A DNA stretch of 64,000 bases from Zanthoxylum bungeanum (taxonomy: Eukaryota > Streptophyta > Magnoliopsida > Sapindales > Rutaceae), in contig SKCR01041831.1 of assembly GCA_019454045.1 (NCBI GenBank), positions 78,365-142,364 of the forward strand, written 5' to 3'. The notes below the pieces were generated by a model that worked only from the letters and a program-made list of their open reading frames with translations, did not search any database and was not told the DNA's origin. The position numbers and the translations under genes were made by a program. Shown one piece after another: positions 20,343 to 32,690 of the stretch; position 1 is the stretch's first letter, and each line of letters opens with the position of its first letter.

Positions 20343-22672
20343 ACATCGCCACGATGTATGATCTTACGAATCAAATGAAATGGTTGAAGTGCATACTTGG
20401 ATCGTCAATGAGACCATTAATTCTTTAGCCTGTGCTGTAGCCTAGCTCAGCTGCTAACAGAACTACACCTAATCTAATTACGATTATATAGATCCAAAAT
20501 ACTTCTTTTGCTGCCTCAGCTGCAGCAATATTCCGTTTTTTTTTGTTTATTCGGTAATAGTATCTTGCTTGGAAGATTTCCAGTTCACTATTCCATTATT
20601 CAAACTATATAGTACCCTTGTTACGACTGCTGTCATTTTTTGTCGGTTTGGAAACTTGCATCGGTGAACCCAGTCGCCTCTAGTTCTCCTTCTCTATAGT
20701 TTAAGAAAGTATCCTTAGTTCGTCTAAGATACATAAGTATGTTCTTAACATCAATCCAGTGACCATCACTTGGATTGGCCCGATTGTGACTCCATATGCT
20801 CAAAGCATGTGAGACACTAGGTCGCGTACATGTCTTTCAATGTACGAGTTCTCGGAGAGTGCCAACAAATTTTAGATCTATCCCAGTAGATCCTTATTCC
20901 TAGAATAAAGGTTGCCTCTCCCAAGTATTCCATGGAGAATTTTCATGAAAGCCAAGCTTTCACCGATTGTATTATGGGAATGTCATTTCCAAGAAATGAT
21001 ATGTCATCATTATATAGGACAATCATTGTTAGTGCACTTCCACTAACCTTCTTATATACAAAAGAATCATCTTTGTTTTGAATTAAATCATATACCATTA
21101 TGATTACATCAAAATGCTAGTTCCAAGAATTCAATGTTTGCTTCAATCCATACATGGATCGATTTAACTTGCAAACCTTGTTTGCATGTTTTGGTACGAA
21201 AAAACCGTCAGGTTGTTGTATAAAACATCCCCAAAAAGGTTTCCGTTCAAGGAAAACGATTTTGACGTTCAGTTGTCATATTTCATAAATGAACCATGCA
21301 GCATTAGCAAGCATTATCCAAATGGATTTAATCATGGCAACATGTAAGAGGTTTCGTCGTAATCGACACAATGTTGATAACGATACTTTTTCGCTACAAG
21401 TCTAGCTTTGTACGATTGTATGTTGCCATCCATGTTTGTCTTCCTTGAAGACTCATATAGTACCATTAGGCACAATGCCTTCTAGTACCTCAACCAGTGT
21501 CTCAACTTAGTTGGTATACATGGAATCCATTTCGGACTTCATGACACTTTGCCATGAAAGGAGTCGATACCTTGTATCACTTCCTCATACGTAGTCGGTT
21601 TGTCTTTCTCAATAAGATTGACATCTACATGAGGTGAGATCAGAAACCCATACCTCCCAAGTTATTTTCTGACTCTCTCTGACTTACGTGGTTCTTGTGT
21701 ATTCGAAGATTATTGGTACAGTTTCATCCCTGATGAACTATTTGTGTCCCGTTAAGGAATCGGTGCCCGAAATAGTATTACTCCGATTTCATCGTGTTTT
21801 ACTTTCGTCCCACTTACCACTGCATATGGGTATTCCTCTTAGGAAAACCGCATAGCGAGCAACAATTACAGTGTTCTCTTGTGATTTGTATAAGTACTAT
21901 ACTTTGGTTTCCTTAGGATAACCAATTTACAAATAGACACTTATCCGATTTGGGTTCTAGTTTGGTATCATCCAAACGTATGCTCAGCATTCCCAAATCT
22001 TCAGGAATGAGAAACCCGGTTTCTTTCCTGTTCATATCTAATATGAAGTCTGTCTAACAGATTTTCATGGAACCTTATTCAAAATAAGTATTGCACTGTT
22101 TAATGCGTATCCCTAGAAGGAAATTGGTAGCTCAGAGCGACTCACAATTAAACTTATTATATCCAACAAAGTTTGGTTTCTCTATTTGGACACACCATCA
22201 AATTGAGGTGTTTCGGGAGGAGTCTATTATGAAAGAATACTATACTCTTTTAGGTAATCGAGAATCTTATTGCTTAAGTATTTTCCAATATGGTCTGACC
22301 GTAATGTTTTTAATACTTTTGCCGATCTATTTTTCTACTTCGTGTCGAAACTCTAAAAGTTTCTGACTTGTGTTTCATAAGATACAAATAACCATAACTC
22401 GATGCCACATCCGTAAAGGATACAAAGTGTTCATATCCACCTCTAGCCTAGCTAGACATGAGCCCACTTATGTCACTATGAACGAGGGCTTACAGATCGG
22501 TGGCACTTGCACTTTTACCAAGTAAAAGATGTTTTAGGCACTTTGCCTAATTAAACTAGATTCGTAGACATCATTTGAATTAGAATCAAATCTGTCCCAG
22601 TACCCACTTTTCGAAAGTGTGGATATACGAGTCTTATTAATGTGTCCTAGACAATAATGCCATAAATAAGTC
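20343..22672 (-). pseudogene. Dead copia pol of B
   Basis: Minus-strand relics collinear with C and D: RNase H (about 20343-20640), RT (about 20930-21480) and integrase (about 21990-22660). Unlike A, B keeps the integrase core, visible as degenerate sequence (22091-22370). All carry multiple stops. The region ends at a junction near 22672, where DNA for integrase N-terminus/protease/gag is missing and the leader follows at once. Confidence 0.7.
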
Positions 22673-24089
22673 TCATCATTCACCCTTAAACATGCATTCT
22701 AAAAGCATAATAAGGCTCGATAAATAAATTAATAATGATATGCAGATGGATATATAATACAATTTGTTCCTAGAACAAATCTCTCTCTTTTCTCTCTCTC
22801 GCTAGCACTATTCTTACTTATACCCAATTACATAACACTTCTAAAGAACCCTCATTTACGTTGAGGGGAATAGGTGAGAAGAGAAATACAATGAGAAAAG
22901 AGGTAATAGGCTGGACAAGCAGGTCCAATTTAATAAATTCTAAATTTATTACAACAATTTCCAAAATTGCCCCCACCCTTCTAATATCCATCTGATATAC
23001 ATTATTCATTCATACATCCAACTATTCACATATAGCATGTTATCAATCAATCTAATCCAATTAATTAATCTTTGATTAATGACCATCCAATGTTCAAACA
23101 ACGATTTGATTTGCGCGAGTCCAACTCGTTTTAAGAATAAGTACTCAAAGTGCGTATTCTTGAATTATATCGAACTACAATTTTAAATCCAATTTAATTT
23201 GTATTCAATACTAATTCTTTATTTAATTCCAAATTAAATAATTACACTTTTAAATGTGCCTTTTAGACTTGGATTCCAAATCCAATCTTTATGGGTCTCA
23301 AAGGCCCAATTAGTATCCGATACTATTCAATTAAAGTCCAATGGGCTTTCAATTAATTCTTTAGGCATGGGCTTCGGCAATTATGGGTCAAACCCAAGAT
23401 GTCAAGGCCCAATTAGGAATCACCCTATGCCAAAAATCAATTTAGGCCGATTAGGCCCAATTAAAAAATTAAAGGCCCAATTATTATAGTTGGACTTTAG
23501 GAAATGGTTTTACGCCCAATTGGATCCAACCAATTTAACCTAAATCAAACTTGGCCCAACCAAGCCCATTAAGCCCAAATACAATAATTAAATTAATTTA
23601 TTATTCCAAATTACAAATTAATTCAATTCAAGTGTAATTAGTACAATTAATCAATTAATCTAATATTTCAAAAATACTAATTAATTCAATTAATCATACT
23701 CAACATTTCCAATTCATGTCCAACACAAATTGAAGCAAAACAATTCATTATAACATGCTTCAAACTCACGGCAAAGGCATACAAAAATCATTCAATTTGA
23801 TTTTAATTCAATTTAAATCAACATTCAATATTTCTATCATGCCAACACAACACATCCAATATGTCAAATTACAAAAATTCCATGAGCTTTCCGAGGGTTT
23901 ATATTCGGCCAACCTATAGGATTTGGGGATTTTTGATCTAATCAATATTTCACAAATCCAACAATGCACAAATCCAATTCAGCATCTTATAAGCTCAACC
24001 AGATCATCAATTTAGGAAAATCAAGCTCTAAACATAAAATTCCCAAATTAAAGTCTATGAACCCTAGAATTCCAAATAAAACTTAGGAG
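22673..24089 (-). other. Leader of B
   Basis: Non-coding. Same blocks as A in the same order: the CTCTCTC / GGTCCAATTT block (22780-22930), triloop inverted repeats (for example AATAAATT around CTA near 22933-22951, and TTTAATT around CCA near 23222), and the GGCCCAATT tract (23290-23580). The CTTGACTTTGGCCAA repeats of A are absent because of the upstream deletion. Confidence 0.7.
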
Positions 24090-24101
24090 GCTCTGATACC
24101 A
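24090..24101 (-). other. Initiator-Met tRNA primer-binding site of B
   Basis: GCTCTGATACCA on the plus strand, immediately left of the complete LTR. It shows that B reads leftward. Confidence 0.88.
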
Positions 24102-26087
24102 TGTTTAGTGTTCCTAGAACATAACAAGGGTCTCTAAGAGCGATTTGTGTGTGAAAATTAAAGAGAGTTGCGGAAAAGAAAAAAACTCACCTTGCTTGGT
24201 AGAGAAAATTCAAAACTTTTATGGATGTGTAGAAGCTCCAAGCCTTCAAATTGAATTCCAAAATCATGGATTGGTCTCCCTATCACCTTTCTTTGACTCT
24301 ATAAAGTGCTAGCTTTATAGATTTTTGAAGCAAAAATCCATGGGAGAGAGACAAGTTCACGCGATTTGAGAGAGAAGAAGAAGTTTTAAGTGATGTGAAT
24401 AGTAACTTGTTTTTACTTCCAAAGTCAACAAGTTAATATAAATTAAGTTTGAGTGTTGGTTCGGTTTATGTATTCTACAAGCAATCCAAGCCTTACATAA
24501 CCATTACCAAATTCCATCAAATGTCAAAGACATTGATGTAAGTTGGTGGGCCCCACTTGAATTCTAAATTAAGTCGGACAATCCAACACGCAACTTCGCT
24601 CGGGCCCGGGTTCGTTTAATTACGAATTAAACGAATTTTCCGTTGCGACTTAATTAAATCCAATTTAATTAAATAATAATACCTAGTAAAATTATTATGA
24701 AAGTCGCTTGTGAATTAATTCTTAATTAATTCTTTCGCGCGAATTAAAATCTAAGTTTAATTCCGCATTGAAATCTAATTTCAATTAATATATTTAATAT
24801 TTATTTTAGCCCATAAAATAAATTAAATAGTAAAATCCAATTTAACTATTAAATTTATTTTACCGATTAATTCTAAATTAATCGCGTTCTCTCTTCTTGA
24901 CGAATTTAATCCCAGATAAATTTTCGACGCAATTAATCCTAGATTAATTCTCTATATGATAATTAATTCTCAGATTAATTATTGCCGTAATTAATCCCAG
25001 ATTAATTTTTTCTCTCTCTCATAATTAATCCTAAATTAATTCTGCTTGAGTCAAACATCATCGGTGAATCTTTGGGAGGCGACCCAAGAGATCCTGGATA
25101 TATTGGCAGTAAATACGGTCATCGGACTATCCGAATACGTGCGTACCCGGTACCATATTTCTACCGATTTACAATTCATGGTTGGCTTCTAGCAAAACAT
25201 CGTGCCTACCCAATTTTTCCAGAAATATATTCAACATGGAATATACATAACCCTTATCAGGCGTAGTATACACAGTATTGCGTATTACGATCCAGTATCG
25301 GATGTCACATGCAAGGCCTGAGACTGGAATTATGGCTGCCTCGTACGAAGCATATATCAGATAACAATCAACTAGTCTCTTTAATCGGATAATCATGACC
25401 TTGTCATATTATCCTGATAGCTGCAGCATAAGAGAGTACCAGTTCTGTATCCCTGCGTGATCACCATCTCCATATGACTGAAGTGATACTTCCATCTTGG
25501 CATCACACCCAATACATTACGATTCTCAGTATACCCAGAAGAGGCGTACACAGAACCTGTTAAAGCCCTGGACGACCAAAACCAAAGTATACTAATTGTC
25601 GCAAGTACTAGCGATGCAAGTCTCAAGTTAAGACCAAATACATCTACCCTGATTCGGATTCCCATAGACACACAGTCATACTACTAATGAGATTCCGAGG
25701 GGTCTATCCAGAGCGAACCTATTTCCGTACCATCGGTAAACAGAACCTCCTATTACACTTGCATGAGTATCCAATACCCAAATATACGAGAACTATGCCG
25801 TTACGCTTCCATCACACGCACAAGTGTAATACTAGTCTATTCCGCATTATCGATGTCCAGTCTCGATAATACTACGACTAGGGATATTTAATGATTAAAC
25901 CTTACGTGGATTAATACTGTATCATATTTTATTAATCTGGTACTAATCATATGGACTTTTATCATTTATATATCCCGGTAATCCAATTACAAATGATAAA
26001 AGAGCAATTTCCTTTATCACAAGTTAATTTGTACAACAACATATGTTCTGTACAAATAGTGATCCTATGGGTCATAATTGTCCAACA
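24102..26087 (-). repeat. 5' LTR of B
   Basis: Starts TGTTTAGTG and ends GTCCAACA; 1986 bp. Hairpin array at 24712-25041. The right half (25040-26087) is the block conserved across the whole family, including GGTGAATCTT, TATTGGCAGTAAAT and the end CCTATGGGTCATAATTGTCC. Confidence 0.9.
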
Positions 26088-26744
26088 ATAAGAGCCTAAG
26101 AGGTAAGGGTATTTAAGAGAGTTCGCTCCACCCTCCCTATGGGGAATTTTCAATGGAGGAATCCATTTGACAGTTATTCACTTAAACTTGCTAAAATCCT
26201 CAAAAATAATTTAAGTCTAAAATTTGCCTCCCATTGTAAAGTATAGACCCAAAGGGCTTAAACCGTATTGGCAGGACTAGGCTTTACCAGACTGACCAAT
26301 ACCAATTTGTCCCTAAATCATACTATTGACAATTGTTTGACTTTTCAAGAGTCATAAGACGTAGCGACCCTTAGGCGTGGTCTTATAACTTAGTGGCAAA
26401 GATTGAGTGTCCACGAGGACTAGCATAAGCTATGACATGTTGATTGCCCAACCCAATGATCAAGGAATTGTGATTTATATCATAAATTGGTTGGGAACCT
26501 ACCTAATTATCGTATTTTATAACGACCGGCCCTAGTCGTAGTTATGAAATGATGATATTGGATCCTTGCCCACAAGAAATCCATCATATTGGGGTGATAC
26601 GATTTGCTTAAAATTTTAAAACAATTGAGTGGGAACAAATTCATAATATTAAAAGCCAATGTTATTATGAAATATTAATGAAAAACATATTCCTAATTTT
26701 AACATTCTCTTTAACATGGGGTTAAATATTTCACAAACATTCAA
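26088..26744 (+). other. Leader of O, part 2
   Basis: Remaining untranslated leader up to the gag start. It carries no frame of interest, and its neighbours fix its identity. Confidence 0.7.
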
Positions 26745-27551
26745 ATGGTAAACAGAGTATCACTTCGTTCCATCCTTGATGAGCATAAACTCATAGGGGA
26801 CAACTACAATGACTGGTTTAGATATCTTAAAATTATCTTACGACAAGAAAATATTTTCTATGTTCTTGAAAGACCGTTTCCCCCTGAACCCGCAGAAGAT
26901 GCTGACCAAAATACATTCGATGCTTGGAAGAAACACGTCGATGATGATGAGCAAGCAGTTTGCATAATGCTTGGCTCTATGTCGGATGAACTTCAGAAAG
27001 CTCACGAAGATATGGATGCTCAAACTATCATCTTTCACTTGAAAGAGTTGTATGCAACTTTCGTTGATACCGTGAGATTCCAAGTGTCATGTGCCTTATT
27101 CCAAACAAGGTATAAAGAAGGATCTGTTATTGGACATGTGCTTAAGATAATTGGCCACATTGAAAAATTGGCCAACCTCGGGTTCATCATGGATCATGAG
27201 ATATGTCAGGATCTAATTCTTCAGTCCTTACCAAAAGAATTCTCTAACTTTATTATACAGTTTCATCTGTCTGATAAAGAAGCTACTTTAGCAGAATTGC
27301 ACAATCTGATAAAGCAAGTAGAGAAGGACTTGAAACCGAAGCTTAAAATATCCGTCATGCTTACAGGTATGGACCTGAAGCCACGAGGCCCAAAGAAAAA
27401 TAAGGGCAAGGCCAAGGCTCCAGATCACAAAAAGCCCAAGGGTAAGGTGGAGAAGAAAAATGGAAAGAGGAAATGTTTCTTTTGTGGAAAGAATGGTCAT
27501 TGGAAGAAAGACTGCAGATCCTTGAAAGCTAATGAAGCTATGGAAGCCTAA
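26745..27551 (+). CDS. gag: Intact copia gag of O (nucleocapsid/capsid protein)
   Basis: This is a complete 268-residue frame from ATG to TAA, the only intact gene in the window. Gag builds the cytoplasmic virus-like particle and packages element RNA. Residues about 10-190 form the capsid-type domain (start MVNRVSLRSIL, typical of plant copia gag, with LDEHKL and NYNDW phrases). Residues about 215-243 are lysine-rich. A perfect CCHC zinc knuckle (C244-x2-C247-x4-H252-x4-C257) binds RNA. The length is usual for plant copia gag before the protease. The TAA is in the same frame as the protease that follows, so gag may once have been part of one polyprotein and a sense codon became a stop, or the stop is natural. 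Transcription would start in O's LTR, now split by A. Confidence 0.9.
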   Translation: MVNRVSLRSILDEHKLIGDNYNDWFRYLKIILRQENIFYVLERPFPPEPAEDADQNTFDAWKKHVDDDEQAVCIMLGSMSDELQKAHEDMDAQTIIFHLKELYATFVDTVRFQVSCALFQTRYKEGSVIGHVLKIIGHIEKLANLGFIMDHEICQDLILQSLPKEFSNFIIQFHLSDKEATLAELHNLIKQVEKDLKPKLKISVMLTGMDLKPRGPKKNKGKAKAPDHKKPKGKVEKKNGKRKCFFCGKNGHWKKDCRSLKANEAMEA

Positions 27552-28209
27552 GAGGCCAAGAAGCCCAATGCTTCAGGTATGTTTTATATAATTAAATTAT
27601 ATTCTCAAAACTCTGAACCTTCTACTTGGGTGCTTGACACTGGTTGTGGGACTCACTTGTGTAACAATGTGCAGGGCCTGAGAAACAGTAGGAGACTCCG
27701 TCATGGGGAGGTTGACTTACGCATGGGTAATGGAGCAAAACTGGCTGCATTGTGCGTGGGGACTTATTCATTGGTTTTGCTGAATGGTTTAGTTTTAGAC
27801 TTATAAGATTGTGTTTATGTACCTTCTCTAGTAAATAACATCATTTCAATTTCTTCTTTATGTAATAAAGGCTTTACATGCCTAATAAGTTGTAATGAAT
27901 GTTCTATTTATTTCAATGAAATAAAATATGGAGATGGTATTTTAAATAATGGTATCTATGTCTTACAAACTAACAAAGAATGTTCAACCTCTAATATATA
28001 CAACACTAACTCGAATAATCTCAATGAATCACTTGTATGGCATAGTCGCTTAGGTCATATCAATGAAACAAGATTAACTAAGCTACATAAGGATGGGTAT
28101 TTCAGACCCTTCAAATATGAACCTTATGGAACTTGTGAGTCTTGTTTACTTGGTAAAATGACCAAATTACCCTTCAAAGGTAAATGACAACGTGCAACGG
28201 AGACATTAG
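27552..28209 (+). pseudogene. O protease and integrase N-terminal (GAG-pre-integrase) region
   Basis: Continues in gag's frame after the TAA. The aspartic protease core WVLDTGCGTH is present at about 27628-27657 with its catalytic D-T-G. A TAA at 27804-27806 then breaks the frame. The zinc-binding part of integrase follows: LWHSRLGH near 28035, and CESC near 28137, giving the H-x-H...C-x2-C pattern. A TGA at 28185-28187 is the next break. At 28209 element C enters after ATTAG, and the frame resumes unchanged at 47932. Apart from the stops the frame is uninterrupted, so decay is by point changes. Confidence 0.85.
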
Positions 28210-30182
28210 TGTTGGACAATTATAACCCATATCATCACTATTTGTACAGAACATGATGTTGTTGTACAAATTAACTATGTGACAAATGAAATTGCTCTTT
28301 TATCATTTGTAATTGGATTACCGGGATATATAAATGATAAAAGTCCATATGATTAGTTCCGGATTAATAAGATATGAGACAATATTAATCCACTAAGGTT
28401 TAATCATTAAAACATCCCTAGTCGTAGTATTATTGAGATTGGACATCGATAATGCGGAATAGACTAGTATTGCACTTGTGCGTGTTATGGGAGCATAACG
28501 ACATAGTTCTCATATATTTGGGTATTGGATACTCATGCAAGTGTAATATGAGGTTATGTTTACCGATGTTACGGAAACAGCTTCGCTCTGGATAGACCCC
28601 TCGGAATTCCATTGGTAATATGACTATGTGTCTATGGAAGTCCGAATCAGGGTAGGTGTATTTGGTCTTAAACTTGAGACTTGCACCGCTAATACTTGCG
28701 ACAATCAATATACTTTGGTTTTGGTCGTCCAAGGCTTTAACAGGTTCTGTGTACGCCTCTTCTGGGTATATTGAGAATCGTAGTGTATTGGGTGTGATGT
28801 CAAGATAGAAGTATCACTTCAGTCATATGGAGATGATGGTCACGTAGGATACGGAACTGGTACTCTTATATGATGTAGCTATCGGGATAATATGACAAGG
28901 TCATAGTTATATGATTATAGAGACTAGTTCCCAGAGATCCGATATGTGCTTCGTACGGGGCAGACACAATTCCAGCCACAGGCCTAGCATGTGACATCCG
29001 ATACTAGATCGCAATACGCAATATTACGTATACTACGCCTGATATAGATTACATATTCCTTTAAGAATATTTCTGGAGAATTGGGTAGGCACGATGCTTT
29101 GCTAGAAGCCAACCATGTCTTCTAAATCGGTAAAAATGTAGTACTAGGTACGTACGTGTTCGGATAGTCCGACGATCGGATTTGCTGCCAACATATCAGA
29201 GAATCTCATGGGTCGCTTCCTGAAGATTCACCGATGATGTATGACTCGCACATTATTAATCTGGGATTAATTAATAGAGAGAGAAAATCAATCTAGGATT
29301 AATTACGGAGATATTTTATCTGGGATAAAATACTATTTGAAGAGAGAGAACGATTAATTTGGAATTAATCGATAAAATAATATATTCGATATATTAAATG
29401 AAATTAGATTTCGACGCGGAATTAAAATTAGATTTTAATTCGGGCGAACGAGTTAATTTAGAATTAATTCGCTAGCGACGTGAATAGTATTTTTGCTAGG
29501 CATAATTATTTAATTAAATTTGATTTAATTACGTCGCAACGGAAAATTCATTAATTCGAAATTAGCGAACCCGAGCCCAGGAGTGTTTGCGGGCCCACTC
29601 GCATTTTGAATCAAGTGGGGCCCACAAATTACATCACGCGTCACATCACTAGTCAACTTTATCACTTTAATGTGATGGAAGTTGTTGGTAGGTGGTTGAG
29701 TGTGAAACACACTAGTGTGATGGCTTGAAAGACATTTACCATTATTATTATTTTTGTATTTGACTTTCATTTGGTGTAATTAGATTACATAACATAAAAC
29801 AACACACATCTTCTCTTCTCCCTCTCCCTCTCACGGCTTTAGAAGCCATTTCTCTCTAAAATTTCTCTCCTGGCCGAGAGATACAAGAAGCTTTAGGGAA
29901 ATTTTGTGGCAAAATTTCCAAGTGCTAGCACACTCAAATGATTCTTACAAAGGTGATAGGGAAACCCATTCATGAGCATGGAATCCATTATCAAAGCTTG
30001 GAGCTTGAAGACAACTCAAGGAGGACAACCAAGGGCTTGGCCGAATTCCATGGAGCAAAGAAAATTTTTTTATTCATCGCATCCAAAAGCCGATCAAAGT
30101 GAGTATTTCTGCAACTTTACTTTGATGTATTCGCACTTTTCATCGCTTAATATTATCTTGGTTTGACCTAGAAAACCCAACA
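28210..30182 (+). repeat. 5' LTR of C with hairpin array
   Basis: Starts TGTTGGACAATTATAACCC and ends ACCTAGAAAACCCAACA. Eight triloop inverted repeats lie at 29252-29471; spacers in order are TGG, TAG, TGG, TGG, TCG, TAG, TAG, TAG. The 100-residue minus frame at 28430-28732 recurs in all family LTRs and is LTR sequence, not a gene. Confidence 0.92.
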
Positions 30183-30183
30183 A

Positions 30184-30195
30184 TGGTATCAGAGC
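30184..30195 (+). other. Initiator-Met tRNA primer-binding site of C
   Basis: TGGTATCAGAGC, a perfect match to the complement of the initiator-Met tRNA 3' end, one base after the LTR. Confidence 0.92.
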
Positions 30196-32690
30196 CATTA
30201 TTAAGCATCAATTTGAATTAGGGTAAAATTAGGGTAAAATTAATTTGAGCATGATTTGATGAAATTGTTTGTTTGAATATGCTTGAATGATGATAACTTA
30301 GAGTTATGCATGATCAATTCGATGAAAATTGAATTGGATTATTTTTTCCCCAAATGTTTGGCTTGGCCGAAAGTTTGAGTATTCCCTAAAGTCATGGTAA
30401 TTTTGTTTTTTGATCATTGGATGAGTTGGAAGACATGGGATAAATTGATTTAGGATTTAATTAGATTAAAATCGAAATCGGATTTAAAATCCCTAAATTG
30501 CCGTGAGCTTAATAGCATGTAATGAGATGATTTTTTGATTCAATAATGTTGGACATGTGTTGATGATGATTAGCATGATTAATTATGTAAATTGATATTT
30601 TAAAAATGTTACTTTGAATAATTAATTATGGCTATATACTTTAAATTGATTTAATTGTGATAGTTGGAATATTGTGATTAAATTAATTGGGCTTAATTTG
30701 GAATTGGGCTTATAAAGTTGTATTTGGGCTTAATGGGCTTGGTTGGGCCAAGTTTGGTTTAGGTTAATTGGTTGATCCAATTGGGCCTAAAACCATTTCC
30801 ATAAAGTCCAAATATGATTAAATGGGCCTTTAAAATTTTGATTGGGCCTAAATTGATTTTTGGCAAAGGGTGATTCCTTATTAGGATTTCGTTGCCAAAT
30901 TCCATGGCTTATAAATTAATTGAAAGCCCATTGGACTTTAATTAAATTGACATTAGATGTTAATTGGGCTTTGAGACCCATGTAGATTAGATTTAGAATC
31001 TAAGTCACAAAGGCTCATTAATAAAGTGTAATTATTTAATTTGGAATTAAATAAAGAATTAGTATTAAATACAAATTAAATTGGATTTAATATTGTAGTT
31101 TGATATAATTCAAGAATTCGTACTTTGAGTACTTATTCTTAAACGAGTCGGACTCGCGCAAATCAAATCGTTGTTTGAACATTGGATGGTCATTAATTTC
31201 AGATTAATTAATTGGATAAGATTGATTGATAACATGCTTTGTGTGAATACATGGATGTGATGTATGAATAATGTATATCAGATGGATATTAGATGGGTGA
31301 GAGCAATTTTGGAAATTGTTGTAATAAATTTAGAATTTATTAAATTGGACCTGCGTGTCCAGCCTATTACCTCTTGACTCTTTGTATTTCTCTTCTCACC
31401 TATTCCCCTCAATGTAAATGAGATTTCTTTAGAAGTGTTATGTAATTGGGTAGAAGTAAGATTTGTGGTAGTGGGAGAGAGGAAATGGAGAGATTTGTTC
31501 TAGAAACAAAATGTTTTAAATATCCATCCGCATATCATTATTAAATTTATTTACCGCGCCTTATTATGCTTTTAGAATGCATGTTTAAGGGCGTATGATG
31601 AGACCTAATCAAAGATAATTAATTGGTTGCCAATTATGCGAAAAACCCTCAATAAATATTAAGCGTTTTCCTTCAATTGAATGATTCATTCTCAAGATCC
31701 AAGATTGACACTAGTTTGTTGGCCAAAGTCAAGACCTTTGTCATCACGGATGTGTTTGAAACTTGAAGGCTTTGTTCCATATCGCATGTCTTGTCCAAGT
31801 TGTGATTTGTTGGCCAAAGTCAAGATCACTTCTTGTCCATCGACATCGATTACGAAGCTTTCCAAGGTCAATGGGTCCCGCTTAACTGGAATCATTAAGT
31901 TTGTTGTGCCAAAGCCAAGGCTTAGTTGATTCAGAGGAAAAAGTTTAGGGAATATATTGGCATATATTAGATATGTGTTTCGGACTTGGATTTCCACCTA
32001 CTGGATCTAGGAATTGGATGAGATCCAATTGATCTTAGAGATCTACCTAGTTAAATATCATACAATTTTTTGGCCAAAGTCAAGGTTGTGTGTTATTTAA
32101 CGGGAACCTAGCCCACTAGGAAACAAGGTTTCCCGAGTACTCAACAGAGGGTTAGAGGCTAGCCGAAAAATCTTGGGAGGCAAGTATTAAATTTTCAATT
32201 TCGTTTAGATACTTGCCAATACGCGCTCATTTCAATTTTTTCGTCATAAAATAAATATATTAGTTGGACTAATATTTAATTGTTGTTTTAAATTAAACAG
32301 TTAGACATTATTCAAACTATTTCAAATAATAGTTGATTATATAATTGGATTATAGTAATCAATATATTTGAATTTAAATAATCAAATTATAGTTGATTAT
32401 ATAGTTAGACTGTAGTAATCATTATATTAAATAGTACCTGAAATCATTGAATTGATAGTTGGACTATTGGAATCAAGATAACTGAAAGATTAGCGTTTAA
32501 AACATAATCCTGGGAGAAAATGTCTTTAAACGGCTTTAATTTTCAAATTGGGAATAAACCTCAGGATAGTCCTGGGAACTGAGAAGTTATTCTATTTGAT
32601 AGAGCAACCTCTTGGGCCTAAGCCCGGAATTGAGCTAATAATAGAACATGATATTTGGAATATTCATGTAATGATAACTTTAGTGCTTAA
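30196..32690 (+). other. Leader of C
   Basis: Non-coding, 2.5 kb. Contains the AATTGGGCC/TTGGGCTT tract (30680-30980), four triloop inverted repeats (30988-31004, 31033-31053, 31076-31090, 31323-31341), the conserved GGACCTGCGTGTCC block (31350-31460), TTGGCCAAAGTCAAG copies (31720, 31810, 32071) and an AT block with repeated TAGTTGGACT-like strings (32250-32470). The overlapping frames near 31681-31997 on both strands come from the repeats. Confidence 0.65.

Larger units (their letters stand above)
19528..26087 (-). mobile_element. Element B, truncated member of the A-D family, minus orientation
   Basis: A complete 5' LTR lies on the right (24102-26087) with primer site GCTCTGATACCA at 24090-24101. 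On the left only about 815 bp of the 3' LTR remain. The interior reads leftward and lacks about 1.8 kb that A has. No matching duplication flanks it: ATAAG follows at 26088 and only ATA precedes, consistent with loss of the left end after insertion. Confidence 0.88.
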
